Origin: Streptomyces griseoaurantiacus | Lineage (GTDB): Bacteria; Actinomycetota; Actinomycetes; Streptomycetales; Streptomycetaceae | Direction of reading: 5' to 3' | Assembly (NCBI GenBank): GCA_014656015.1 | Contig: BNBP01000003.1 | Coordinates: 62,001-126,000 of the forward strand | Length of the DNA: 64,000 bases | In this document: positions 16,034 to 24,043 of the stretch, one piece after another | Position numbering within the stretch: position 1 is the stretch's first letter | Layout of the letters: each line of letters opens with the position of its first letter | Made by a program: the position numbers and the translations under genes | The notes under the pieces: model-generated | Databases searched by the model: none | The model's input: only the letters and a program-made list of their open reading frames with translations | Told to the model about the DNA's origin: nothing

Positions 16034-16230
16034 GGTGGTGTCCCTGGGTGGGTGGCGGTGGTGTGAGGTCGTCGCCGTGGCGGGGTTGCGCGTCTCCCTA
16101 ATGGCAGGGCTCGGGGCCCGTCATCCGATTAGCCGTTCGCAATCCCAGCGGTCGCCAGGGGTCTCGGTCAGCTGCGGAACTGGGGCGTTCGCCGAGCGGT
16201 GAGAGGTGTTCCCTGGCGGCGGCTTGGACA
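16034..16230 (-). ncRNA. Candidate IS110 bridge RNA region
   Basis: The roughly 200 bases upstream of the transposase ATG are non-coding and rich in short complementary segments (for example gggctcggggcccgtc and gcaatcccagcggtcgccag). In IS110-group elements the end upstream of the gene encodes the bridge RNA that specifies target and donor DNA. This placement follows from the family; no loops were matched to a target, and both ends of the interval are estimates. Confidence 0.35.
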
Positions 16231-16263
16231 ACGAGAGCCAACGATGCCGCTGTTTGTGTGCGA

Positions 16264-16330
16264 GCGGGGGTGGCGGGGCCGGTCCGCGCGGGACGAAGGC
16301 ATGAGCGCGGGCCGGCCCCGCCACCCCCGC
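16264..16330. other. Very stable long hairpin (19-bp perfect outer stem)
   Basis: 16264-16282 (GCGGGGGTGGCGGGGCCGG) is exactly complementary to 16312-16330. A T-G pair and an inner CCGCGC/GCGCGG stem extend it to 26 pairs around a 15-base loop gggacgaaggcatga. It lies between IS110 and the truncated rep. It could be a transcription terminator, an IS-end structure, or a remnant of a replication or transfer origin. Confidence 0.6.
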
Positions 16331-16478
16331 GCTGCTGCACTGGGTGAGCAGGCACGTGGGGCCGACTCTGTCTTGAGAGGTCAGGCCTCAGGAGCGATTA
16401 CGGATCACCACATGCCTGTCCACCAAGGCGCCTGGCACGACTCACCGCCCGACGTCTTATCGCGCCATTAGGAGCGCA

Positions 16479-16499
16479 GGCCCGGCCGGGGGCCGGGCC
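16479..16499. terminator. Short GC-rich hairpin before the rep remnant
   Basis: GGCCCGGCC and GGCCGGGCC separated by three G residues, 9 pairs. It sits about 25 bases before the point where rep homology begins. Its role is unclear; it may mark a deletion or insertion junction. Confidence 0.4.
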
Positions 16500-16525
16500 G
16501 CGCGCGGTGAGCGGAGCGAGCCGCC

Positions 16526-17581
16526 TTGATCACCTCGGGTCTGCGGGGCGGCAAGGGCATCCCCGAACACGTCGCCGCGCACCCGCGCGTCTTCGCCACC
16601 TTCACCGCGCCGAGCTTCGGCCCGGTCCACAACCGGCCCACCGGCCCGGCCGCAACCATCCGCCCCTGCCGCTGCGGCACCCGCCACGACCAGGACGACG
16701 ACCGACTCGGCACCCCGCTCGACCCCGACCGCTACGACTACGAAGCCGCCGTCCTGTGGAACGCGCACGCCGGGGCCCTCTGGCAGAGCTTGTCCACCTA
16801 CCTGCGCCGGGAGGTCGCCAAGCGCGCCGGCCTCTCGCAGCGACGCTTCCGCGAGCACGCGCGCGTGTCCTTCGCCAAGGTCGCCGAGTACCAGAAACGC
16901 GGAGCCGTCCACTTCCACGCCGTCATCCGCCTCGACGGCCCCGGCGGCGGCGACACCCCGCCCCCTTCCTGGGCCACCGCCGAGCTGCTGACCGACGCCA
17001 TCCGTGCCGCCGCCAAGGGCCGCGTGGACGGCCCGGACATCGACGGCCGCGCCCACACCTTCACCTTCGGCCGACAGCTCGACGTCCGCACCATCCGATC
17101 CGCCGACTTCGACGGCGGCCGGGAACTGACCGAGCGGGCCGTCGCCGCCTACATCGCCAAGTACTCCACCAAGGGCGCCGAAACAGCCACGGGAGCTCTG
17201 GACCGGCCGCTGAAGTTCGCCGCCGAGCTGGCCCAGCTCGACCTCAGCGACCACGCCCGCCGCCTCATCCGCACCGCCTGGACCCTCGGCGCCCGTAAGG
17301 ACCTCGAACACCTTCGCCTGCGCGCCTGGGCCCCACATGCTTGGCTTCCGCGGCCACTTCTCCACCAAGTCCCGCCGCTACTCCACCACCCTCGGCGCAT
17401 TCCGCGACGCCCGCGCCGCATGGCGCCGCGCACAGGCGGCCACCACCGACACCGGACCCGAGACGACGTACGTCCTCGCGCACTGGGTCTTCGCCGGAAC
17501 CGGCCTCTCCGACACCGAAGCCTGGCTCGCCGCCTCCCTCAACCCGCCCCCGGAACGGACGGAGAACCCACCCGTGGTTGA
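16526..17581 (+). pseudogene. RepSA-like replication initiator, truncated and frameshifted
   Basis: Homology to AICE/plasmid Rep proteins begins abruptly at ITSGLRGGKGIPEHVAAHPR and FATFTAPSFGPVHN, mid-protein; the N-terminal 100 or more residues, including the Cys-rich segment usual for this family, are missing. The conserved block YQKRGAVHFHAVIRLDGP, with the His-x-His of rolling-circle-type initiators, is intact, as are AAYIAKYSTKGAE and TAWTLGARKDLEHLRLRAWA. There the frame breaks: a CCCC run near 17331-17334 has one C too many, and the continuation MLGFRGHFSTKSRRYSTTLG and LAHWVFAGTGLSDTEAWLAA is in the next frame. The product should be non-functional. Confidence 0.85.
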
Positions 17582-17813
17582 CCGACGCCTCACCGTGGCG
17601 GGCGCGGCCGCCGCACCGCGCGCCCTGCCCTCGCGCTACCTCACGCCCGACGACCTGGTCGAGATGTTCGACCTGCCCAGCGTCGAGACGGTCTACCAGT
17701 GGCGTCGGAAGCGCACCGGACCGCGCGGCTTCCGGGTCGGTCGGCACCTGCGCTTCGACCCGGAGGACGTACGGGCCTGGGTGGACGCGCAGCGCGAGGG
17801 AGTTGCCGCCTGA
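17574..17813 (+). CDS. xis: Excisionase-like helix-turn-helix protein
   Basis: 79 residues from GTG 17574. One winged helix of the MerR/excisionase type: RYLTPDDLVEMFDLPSVETV then YQWRRKRTGPRGFRVGRHLR and FDPEDVRAWVDAQREG. In AICE elements this gene sits between rep and int and directs excision. Its stop overlaps the integrase start (TGATG), implying coupled translation. The frame also runs back without a stop into the frameshifted rep C-terminus, so a rep-xis read-through product would be possible. The start choice is moderate. Confidence 0.8.
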   Translation: MVDRRLTVAGAAAAPRALPSRYLTPDDLVEMFDLPSVETVYQWRRKRTGPRGFRVGRHLRFDPEDVRAWVDAQREGVAA

Positions 17814-19060
17814 TGGCCGGGCACATCCAAGACCGGTGGTATCGGACCGAGATGGGCCCGGACGGGAAGGTCCGGAAGGTCAAGAGCGAGCGCTACGGCT
17901 CGGGACTCCGCTACCGCGCCCGGTACGTCGGGCCCGACGGTACGGAGAAGTCCAAGAGCTTCCCCGACAGACAGAAGCGGCTTGCCGACCAGTGGCTCGC
18001 GCACATCGAGGTCGACATGGCGCGCGGGCAGTACATCGCCCCGCGCGCCGCCCGAATCACCTTCCAGCGGTACGCCGAGCGCTGGGTCGCCACACAGGGC
18101 GCCGACCCGAACACCCAAGCCTCGATGGAGTCGCAACTCCGGCTGCACGCCTTCCCCTACCTCGGCACACGTCCGCTCGGTTCCCTCCAGCCGGCGCACA
18201 TCCGCGACTGGGTACGGCAGTTGCAGGAGAACAGCGTCCGAGGGTCGTACGCCCGGACGATCTACTCCAACGTGCGCGCGGTGCTGAGTGCGGCCGTGGA
18301 CGACGGGCACTTGCCCCGGAACCCGTGCGCGGCCCGTTCGGTCCGGCCGCCGACCATCGACGCCAAGCGGGTCGTTCCCTGGACGCCCGAGCGGGTCTTC
18401 GCCGTCCGGGCCGCCATGCCCGAGCGCTTCCGTGTCATGGTCGACCTCGGCGCCGGCTGCGGGCTCCGCCAGGGGGAGATCCTCGGCGTCGCCGTCGACG
18501 CGATCGACTTCGACTCGGACACGCTCCACGTGGTTCAGCAACTCAAACTGAGCCGCAGCAAGGCGGTGTTCGCCCCGCCCAAGGGCGGCAAGCTCCGGGA
18601 CATGCCGCTTCCTGGCCCGGTCGCTGATGCGCTCCGGGTGCACTTGCAGGACTTCCCGCCGGTCGAGATCACCTTGCCGTGGAAGGTGGCCGACGGCCCT
18701 CCGGTCACCAAGCGACTCCTCTTCACCGGGCCGCGCGGTGGGTACGTCTGGCGTACGTCGCTCAACGAGGAGGTGTGGAAGCGGGCGCTCGCCTCGGCCG
18801 GCGTGATCCCGGAGCGAGAGCCGGGCGGGTCGTATGCCGAGTCCCGCGAGAACGGCATGCACGCGCTCCGCCACTTCTACGCCTCGGTGCTCCTGGACGC
18901 GGGCGAGAACATCAAGGCCCTCGCCGAGTACCTCGGCCACTCGGACCCGGGCCTGACCCTCCGCGTGTACGCCCACCTGATGCCGTCCAGCCAAGAGCGC
19001 ACCCGCAAGGCCGTCGCCGCCGTCTTCGATACGGCCCGCCCGGAGTCGTCCGGCACCTGA
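17813..19060 (+). CDS. int: Tyrosine site-specific integrase
   Basis: 415 residues, intact. It has an N-terminal arm-binding region (RYRARYVGPDGTEKSKSFPD), a SAM-like core-binding domain (ITFQRYAERWVATQGADPNT) and a catalytic domain with Arg in GAGCGLRQGEILG, His-x-x-Arg in HALRHFYASVLL, a second His in YLGHSDPGLTLRV and the nucleophile Tyr in RVYAHLMPSS. It recombines attP with the 3' end of gpmA; the gene ends only 80 bases from the right attachment site, the usual position. It overlaps xis by one base-sharing stop/start. A 23-bp repeat begins just at its stop codon. Confidence 0.95.
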   Translation: MAGHIQDRWYRTEMGPDGKVRKVKSERYGSGLRYRARYVGPDGTEKSKSFPDRQKRLADQWLAHIEVDMARGQYIAPRAARITFQRYAERWVATQGADPNTQASMESQLRLHAFPYLGTRPLGSLQPAHIRDWVRQLQENSVRGSYARTIYSNVRAVLSAAVDDGHLPRNPCAARSVRPPTIDAKRVVPWTPERVFAVRAAMPERFRVMVDLGAGCGLRQGEILGVAVDAIDFDSDTLHVVQQLKLSRSKAVFAPPKGGKLRDMPLPGPVADALRVHLQDFPPVEITLPWKVADGPPVTKRLLFTGPRGGYVWRTSLNEEVWKRALASAGVIPEREPGGSYAESRENGMHALRHFYASVLLDAGENIKALAEYLGHSDPGLTLRVYAHLMPSSQERTRKAVAAVFDTARPESSGT

Positions 19061-19081
19061 CGGCCCAGAGACGGCCCAGCC
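19059..19081. repeat. 23-bp repeat, right copy (candidate integrase arm site)
   Basis: Exact copy of 11851-11873 in the same orientation, overlapping the last bases of the integrase stop codon. See the left copy for interpretation. Confidence 0.8.
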
Positions 19082-19089
19082 CCACCAAA

Positions 19090-19128
19090 AAGCCCCCGCC
19101 CCGCGAAGAAACCGCAGGCCGGGGGCTT
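19090..19128. terminator. Element-borne hairpin downstream of gpmA
   Basis: AAGCCCCCG (19090-19098) pairs with CGGGGGCTT (19120-19128). It lies inside the element, exactly where the ancestral terminator (11644-11687) would lie relative to the gpmA stop, so the element supplies a substitute terminator for the gene it enters. It may also end int transcription. Confidence 0.7.
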
Positions 19129-19140
19129 GCTGGTGGCGCG

Positions 19141-19165
19141 TTACTTCTTCTTGCCCTGGTTCTTG
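19141..19165. repeat. attR, inside the 3' end of gpmA
   Basis: TTACTTCTTCTTGCCCTGG plus TTCTTG. It encodes the C-terminal residues of phosphoglycerate mutase on the minus strand and matches attL with one mismatch. Confidence 0.85.
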
Positions 19166-19902
19166 ACCGCCTCGATGGCTGCTGCCGCTGCCTCGGGGTC
19201 GAGGTAGGTGCCGCCGGGGTTGAGGGGCTTGAACTCGGCGTCGAGGTCGTAGGACAGGGGGATGCCCGTCGGGATGTTCAGGCCGGCGATGTCGGCGTCG
19301 GAGATGCCGTCCAGGTGCTTGACCAGGGCGCGCAGGCTGTTGCCGTGGGCGGCGATGAGGACCGTGCGGCCGGTGAGGAGGTCGGGGACGACCGAGTCGA
19401 ACCAGTACGGCAGCATGCGCGCCACGACGTCCTTCAGGCACTCCGTGCGCGGGCGCAGCTCCGGCGGGAGCGTGGCGTAGCGGGGGTCGGAGAACTGGGA
19501 GAACTCGGCGTCGCGGTCGAGCGCGGGCGGCGGGGTGTCGTAGGAGCGGCGCCAGAGCATGAACTGCTCCTCGCCGAACTCCGCGAGGGTCTGCGCCTTG
19601 TCCTTGCCCTGCAGGGCGCCGTAGTGACGCTCGTTCAGGCGCCAGGAGCGGTGCACCGGGATCCAGTGGCGGTCGGCCGCCTCCAGGGCGAGCTGCGCGG
19701 TGCGGATCGCGCGCTTCTGCACGGAGGTGTGGACCACGTCGGGCAGCAGGCCGGCGTCCTTGAGCAGCTCACCGCCGCGGACCGCCTCCTTCTCGCCCTT
19801 CTCGTTGAGGTTGACGTCCACCCAGCCGGTGAACAGGTTCTTCGCGTTCCACTCGCTCTCGCCGTGGCGGAGGAGGATCAGCTTGTACGGTGCGTCGGCC
19901 AT
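19141..19902 (-). CDS. gpmA: 2,3-bisphosphoglycerate-dependent phosphoglycerate mutase
   Basis: 253 residues, complete. The histidine-phosphatase signature [20 protein letters not shown] carries the phosphorylated His, followed by [36 protein letters not shown] and [19 protein letters not shown] with the second catalytic His. It interconverts 3- and 2-phosphoglycerate in glycolysis, in the cytoplasm. The extreme C-terminus (KNQGKKK) lies within the attachment site of the integrative element, so the stop codon and 3' flank come from or beside foreign DNA, with the coding sequence restored. Confidence 0.97.
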   Translation of the reverse strand: MADAPYKLILLRHGESEWNAKNLFTGWVDVNLNEKGEKEAVRGGELLKDAGLLPDVVHTSVQKRAIRTAQLALEAADRHWIPVHRSWRLNERHYGALQGKDKAQTLAEFGEEQFMLWRRSYDTPPPALDRDAEFSQFSDPRYATLPPELRPRTECLKDVVARMLPYWFDSVVPDLLTGRTVLIAAHGNSLRALVKHLDGISDADIAGLNIPTGIPLSYDLDAEFKPLNPGGTYLDPEAAAAAIEAVKNQGKKK

Positions 19903-20099
19903 GCCTCCGAGCGTAATGGACGCCCTTGCGGGGGTGCGTTCGGTGGTCGGCAGGTGGACGCCGGGCCGTTGCCGGCGCGGTTCCTATTTCAGTGGCCCGC
20001 CGGGGTCGGCATGCGTAAGGTGTGCGCGCTGGGTTCGACGCTTACTTCAGGTGGCGTCGCCCGCGCCGTCGTCCGTACGTATGTTCGTGGGGGAGTTCC

Positions 20100-21410
20100 A
20101 TGTCAGTCGCCGGTCCGATTCGCGCCGCGCGCGAGACCGTCTCCGGTATGCCGCGCGCCTTCTGGTGGCTGTGGACCAGCACGCTCGTCAACCGGCTCGG
20201 AGCCTTCGTCGCCACCTTCATGGCGCTCTACCTCACCGTCGACCGCGGCTACTCCGCCTCGTACGCCGGGCTCGTCGCCGCCCTGTACGGGCTCGGCGGC
20301 GTCGTCTCCTCGCTCGGCGCCGGGGTGATGACCGACCGCTTCGGGCGGCGTCCGACACTGCTTCTCGCGCAGTCCTCCACCGCGCTGTCCGTCGCACTGC
20401 TCGGCTTCATGCGCGACCCCGTCGCCATCGCCGCCGTCGCCCTTCTGGTCGGCGCGGCCAGCAACGCCTCCCGTCCCGCCGTGCAGGCGATGATGGCCGA
20501 CATCGTGCGGCCCGAGGACCGTGTCAGGGCGTTCTCCCTCAACTACTGGGCGATCAACCTCGGGTTCGCCATCTCCTCCGCCGGCGCCGGATTCATCGCC
20601 GAGTTCAGTTATCTCGCCGGGTTCCTGATCGAGGCGACGATGACGATGGCCTGCGCGGTCGTCGTCTTCCTCAAGCTGCCCGAGTCGCGGCCCGCGCCGG
20701 CCGGAGGAGCCACGGCCAAGGGCGAGGCCGTCGGATTGCGGACCGTGCTGCGCGACCGGCGGTACATGGGCGTCGTCGGGCTGTCCTTCCTGGTCGCCCT
20801 GGTCTTCCAGCAGGGCGCGGTGGGCCTGCCCGTCGCCATGGGCGCGGCCGGGTTCACGCCCGCCGACTACGGCCTGGCCATCGCCGTCAACGGCGTGCTC
20901 ATCGTCGCCCTGCAGATACCCGTGACCCGGTTCCTCGTGCGCCGGGACCCCGGCAGGATGCTCGTCGCCTCCTCCCTCCTCGCCGGGTACGGCTTCGGGC
21001 TCACCGCCTTCGCCGGGTCGGTCGGCGTCTTCGCGCTCACCGTGTGCGTCTGGACGCTGGGCGAGATGATCAACGCGCCCACCCAGACCGGCCTCGTCGT
21101 CCGGCTGTCACCGGCCCAGGGGCGCGGGCGGTACCAGGGCGTCTACAGCCTGTCCTGGTCCGTGGCCGCGCTCGTGGCACCGCTGATGGCCGGGTTCGTC
21201 CTCGACCACCTCGGCGCGCGATGGCTGTGGGGGCTGTGCGCGGCGGTGGGCACGGTCGCGGCCCTCGGCTACGGCGTCCTGATGAAGGGTCTCCCCGAGG
21301 AGGAGACGGCGGTCACGGTCGCCGTGGTCGAGCCCCCGGAGCCTGCGGAGCAGCCGAAGCCGAAGTCGGTGGAGCGGGTGACGTCCGAGGGGAAGGCGGA
21401 GGTGCCGTAG
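20100..21410 (+). CDS. MFS transporter
   Basis: 436 residues from ATG 20100, with GGGGGAG upstream. Twelve hydrophobic segments can be traced, with the major-facilitator loop motif GVMTDRFGRRPTLLLAQ between helices 2 and 3 and a related stretch NYWAINLGFAISSAGAGFIA. The C-terminal tail is charged. The pattern resembles drug/H+ antiporters of the DHA1 type; the substrate cannot be told. The ORF is open upstream of this ATG but without protein-like sequence. It is divergent from gpmA and convergent with the small Cys-rich gene. Confidence 0.88.
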   Translation: MSVAGPIRAARETVSGMPRAFWWLWTSTLVNRLGAFVATFMALYLTVDRGYSASYAGLVAALYGLGGVVSSLGAGVMTDRFGRRPTLLLAQSSTALSVALLGFMRDPVAIAAVALLVGAASNASRPAVQAMMADIVRPEDRVRAFSLNYWAINLGFAISSAGAGFIAEFSYLAGFLIEATMTMACAVVVFLKLPESRPAPAGGATAKGEAVGLRTVLRDRRYMGVVGLSFLVALVFQQGAVGLPVAMGAAGFTPADYGLAIAVNGVLIVALQIPVTRFLVRRDPGRMLVASSLLAGYGFGLTAFAGSVGVFALTVCVWTLGEMINAPTQTGLVVRLSPAQGRGRYQGVYSLSWSVAALVAPLMAGFVLDHLGARWLWGLCAAVGTVAALGYGVLMKGLPEEETAVTVAVVEPPEPAEQPKPKSVERVTSEGKAEVP

Positions 21411-21476
21411 CCCTCGTCGCGCGCCCGCCGGGGAGGACGGGCGGCCCCTCGGCCGAGCCGGATCCGGCCGACGCCC

Positions 21477-21629
21477 TCAGCCGCACTGGCAGGGCGCGCC
21501 GGACTGGCACCCGCAGCCGCATCCGCTGCCGCAGCCGCACGCGGCTATCAGGGGCAGGCCGAGGACCTCGGCCGGCGTCTGGGTCTCGCGCTCCTGGGTG
21601 GGGTCGGGCGTGCTGGGGGATTCGGCCAT
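21477..21629 (-). CDS. 50-residue Cys-rich peptide
   Basis: Begins MAESPSTPDPTQERETQTPA with AGGAGGG well placed upstream, then EVLGLPLIAACGCGSGCGCG and CQSGAPCQCG. Eight Cys lie within the last 20 residues, mostly as Cys-Gly pairs, with no signal peptide. Two readings are possible: a metallothionein-like metal binder, or a ribosomally made peptide precursor with a leader (1-30) and a Cys-rich core. No modification enzyme is adjacent. It lies 178 bases beyond the end of phoU in the same direction and could be on the phoU transcript. Confidence 0.7.
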   Translation of the reverse strand: MAESPSTPDPTQERETQTPAEVLGLPLIAACGCGSGCGCGCQSGAPCQCG

Positions 21630-21807
21630 GGGTCTCGGTCCCTCCTCGTTGCCGCGGTGGCGCGGTGGCCGCGACGGGCGGTGCCCGTGCTGCTGCCCAG
21701 TGCATGCCCGGTCCGTCGGGCGCATCAACGGCGCACGGAGGCGTTCGGGCACTCGTACGACCGCCGCGCGCCCCCGAGCAAGCCCCCCCCAGGGCCCGGG
21801 CCCGGTC

Positions 21808-22497
21808 TCAGACCCCCTCCGCCCCCGTCACCGGCTGGATGTCCGCCTGGATCTCGTCCGCGTGCTCGCCCGTCACCAGGTACACCACCCGCTTCGCGAC
21901 CGACACCGCGTGGTCCGCGAACCGTTCGTAGTACCGGCCGAGCAGCGTGACGTCGACCGCCGTCTCGATGCCGTGCTTCCAGCGGTCGTCCATCAGGTGC
22001 TGGAACAGCGTGCGGTGCAGCAGGTCCATGTCGTCGTCGTCCTGCTCCAGCTGCAGCGCCAGATCGACGTCCTTGGTGATGATGACCTCCGCCGCCTTCG
22101 CCATCAGGCGCTGCGCGAGCTGTCCCATCTCCAGGATCGTCGCGTGCAGGTCGTGCGGGACCGCGCGCTCGGGGAAACGCAGCCGCGCCAGCTTCGCCAC
22201 GTGCTGGGCGAGGTCGCCGGAGCGCTCCAGGTCCGCCGACATCCGCAGGGAGGTCACGACGATCCGCAGGTCGGTGGCGACCGGCTGCTGCCGGGCCAGC
22301 AGCGTGATGGCCCGGGCCTCCAGCTCGTGCTGGAGGTCGTCGACCTTCTTGTCGGCCTCGATCACGCTCTCGGCCAGCTTCAGGTCGGAGTCGAGGATCG
22401 CCGTCGTGGCGCGTCCGATCGCCGACCCGACGAGCCGGGCCATGTCGACCAGGCCCTCACCGATCGAGTCCAGTTCCTCGTGGTACGCGTCCCGCAT
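21808..22497 (-). CDS. phoU: Phosphate-signalling protein PhoU
   Basis: 229 residues from ATG 22497 (AGAGGAA upstream). Two PhoU three-helix repeats are seen: MRDAYHEELDSIGEGLVDMA ... VIEADKKVDDLQHELEARAI and TSLRMSADLERSGDLAQHVA, ending VTLLGRYYERFADHAVSVAK with the metal-binding E/D-x3-D type residues. PhoU links the Pst transporter to the PhoR-PhoP system and dampens the phosphate-starvation response. It is divergent from phoR-phoP across 199 bases that contain a PHO box, so probably PhoP-controlled. Confidence 0.95.
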   Translation of the reverse strand: MRDAYHEELDSIGEGLVDMARLVGSAIGRATTAILDSDLKLAESVIEADKKVDDLQHELEARAITLLARQQPVATDLRIVVTSLRMSADLERSGDLAQHVAKLARLRFPERAVPHDLHATILEMGQLAQRLMAKAAEVIITKDVDLALQLEQDDDDMDLLHRTLFQHLMDDRWKHGIETAVDVTLLGRYYERFADHAVSVAKRVVYLVTGEHADEIQADIQPVTGAEGV

Positions 22498-22593
22498 CAG
22501 GTGTTCCTCTCGTTTCGGCCGGCGGGGTACCGGAGCCCGGCGAACCCCCACGCTCCCACGTTCCGGGCCGTACGCGTCCGTTTCCGGCATCCC

Positions 22594-22623
22594 AGGTGAA
22601 CCGTCCCTGGCCCCGAGGTGAAC
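22594..22623. promoter_or_regulatory. PHO box in the phoU/phoR divergent promoter
   Basis: AGGTGAAC occurs at 22594-22601 and again at 22616-22623, exactly 22 bases (two 11-nt units) apart. On the minus strand these read GTTCACCT, the core of the Streptomyces PhoP direct-repeat unit. The position suits PhoP control of both phoU and phoR-phoP, which is known for this locus in S. coelicolor. Confidence 0.75.
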
Positions 22624-22696
22624 TCTGGGCGACGAGTGTTCGAGGTCGCACCCGGACGGCTGTGGCCTGAGCGGAACCCGTGCCTAACCTGGTCGC

Positions 22697-24043
22697 ATGG
22701 ACGTGAACGCGGCGGTCGCCGCAGCGGCAGCGATCGCCGGAGTGCTCACCGGTGTCATCGCCATGCTGGCGTTCCGCTGGAGCGAACGCGATCAGGCGCG
22801 TCCCACCCGCACCTCCCTGCACACCGACCCCGTCCTGCCGCCCGGCGTGGACACCGTGCTGTCGGTCCTGCGCTCCTCGGCGGTCGTCCTCGACGAGGCC
22901 GACGCCGTCGTCAAGGCCAGCTCCGCCGCGTACGCGCTCGGGCTGGTCCGGGGCGGCGAGCTGGCCGTGGAGCCCATGCTCCAGATGGCCCGCGACACCC
23001 GGCGGGACGGCGAGATACGGCAGGTCGAGCTGGACCTCCCCCGGCGCGGCGGCGGACGCGGCGAGGCCCTCGCGGTCTCCGCCCGCGTGGCACCCCTCGG
23101 CTCGCGGCTCGTGCTGCTCCTGGTCGAGGACCTCACCGAGGCCCGGCGCATCGAGGCGGTGCGACGCGACTTCGTCGCCAACGTCAGCCATGAACTCAAG
23201 ACCCCGGTGGGCGCGCTCTCCCTCCTCTCCGAGGCCGTCCTGGACGCCAAGGACGACCCCGAGGCGGTGGAACGATTCGCCGGCCGCATGCAGGTGGAAG
23301 CAACCCGGCTGACCAGCCTGGTGCAGGAGCTCATAGACCTCTCCCGCGTGCAGAACGACGATCCCCTGGAGGACGCCGAGCCGGTCCGCGTGGACGAACT
23401 CGTCGCCGAGGCGATGGACCGCTGCCGGCACGCCGCCGGGACGAAGCAGATCACCATGGCCGCCGGGGGCGCCGCCGACCTGCGCGTCTGGGGGCACCGC
23501 GGCCAGCTCGCCGCGGCCCTCGGCAACCTCGTCGAGAACGCCGTCAACTACTCGCCCTCCCGCACGCGCGTCGGGATCGCCGCGCGCCGGGTGCAGGCGG
23601 CCGGCGGCGACCTCATCGAGATCGCCGTCACCGACCAGGGCATCGGCATCTCCGAGAAGGACAAGGAGCGCGTGTTCGAGCGCTTCTACCGCGTCGACCC
23701 GGCCCGCTCCCGGGCCACCGGGGGAACCGGCCTGGGCCTCGCGATCGTCAAGCACGTGGCCGCCTCGCACGGCGGGGAGGTCACGGTGTGGAGCTCCGAG
23801 GGACAGGGCTCCACCTTCACCCTGAGGCTCCCGCGGGCGGGCGCGAGCCTCGACCGCACGCCGGGGCGCTCCCGCATCCCCGACCGGGCGGGCCCGCCGC
23901 TCCCGGCCGCCCACGAGGGCACCGGCGGCGACGCCGCCCCCCACGATCGTCCCGACGACCTTCGCGGCCTCGACGGAGAGGCCCGGCGGTCCCCCGCACC
24001 ACCCCCGTACGCACCGCTCATCGCCCCGGAGGTCCTTCCGTGA
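22697..24043 (+). CDS. phoR: Phosphate sensor histidine kinase PhoR (SenX3-type)
   Basis: 448 residues. An N-terminal hydrophobic segment (AAVAAAAAIAGVLTGVIAML) anchors it; only one clear membrane helix is visible, unlike enteric PhoR. A PAS-like region follows (SVLRSSAVVLDEADAVVKAS), then the H-box RDFVANVSHELKTPVGALSL with the phosphorylated His, N-box NLVENAVNYSPSRT, G1 TDQGIGISEKDKERVF and G2 GGTGLGLAIVKHVAASHG. The Pro-rich tail is non-conserved. It phosphorylates PhoP under phosphate limitation. Its stop overlaps the phoP GTG by four bases. Confidence 0.95.
   Translation: MDVNAAVAAAAAIAGVLTGVIAMLAFRWSERDQARPTRTSLHTDPVLPPGVDTVLSVLRSSAVVLDEADAVVKASSAAYALGLVRGGELAVEPMLQMARDTRRDGEIRQVELDLPRRGGGRGEALAVSARVAPLGSRLVLLLVEDLTEARRIEAVRRDFVANVSHELKTPVGALSLLSEAVLDAKDDPEAVERFAGRMQVEATRLTSLVQELIDLSRVQNDDPLEDAEPVRVDELVAEAMDRCRHAAGTKQITMAAGGAADLRVWGHRGQLAAALGNLVENAVNYSPSRTRVGIAARRVQAAGGDLIEIAVTDQGIGISEKDKERVFERFYRVDPARSRATGGTGLGLAIVKHVAASHGGEVTVWSSEGQGSTFTLRLPRAGASLDRTPGRSRIPDRAGPPLPAAHEGTGGDAAPHDRPDDLRGLDGEARRSPAPPPYAPLIAPEVLP

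Larger units (their letters stand above)
11697..19165. mobile_element. Integrative element inserted in the 3' end of gpmA (about 7.4 kb)
   Basis: The element is bounded by a 25-bp direct repeat with one mismatch (11697-11721 and 19141-19165), formed by the last codons of the phosphoglycerate mutase gene. The intact gene lies on the right and a displaced 3' end on the left. Immediately inside the right boundary are a tyrosine integrase, an excisionase-like gene and a RepSA-like replication gene, the module of actinomycete integrative and conjugative elements (AICE). No FtsK/Tra translocase is present and rep is broken, so it looks immobile or mobilisable only with help. Contents from left: short repeats, a Cys-rich small protein, the toxin-like and ankyrin genes, an IS110 element, rep remnant, xis, int. 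The cargo part is distinctly less G+C-rich. Confidence 0.85.
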
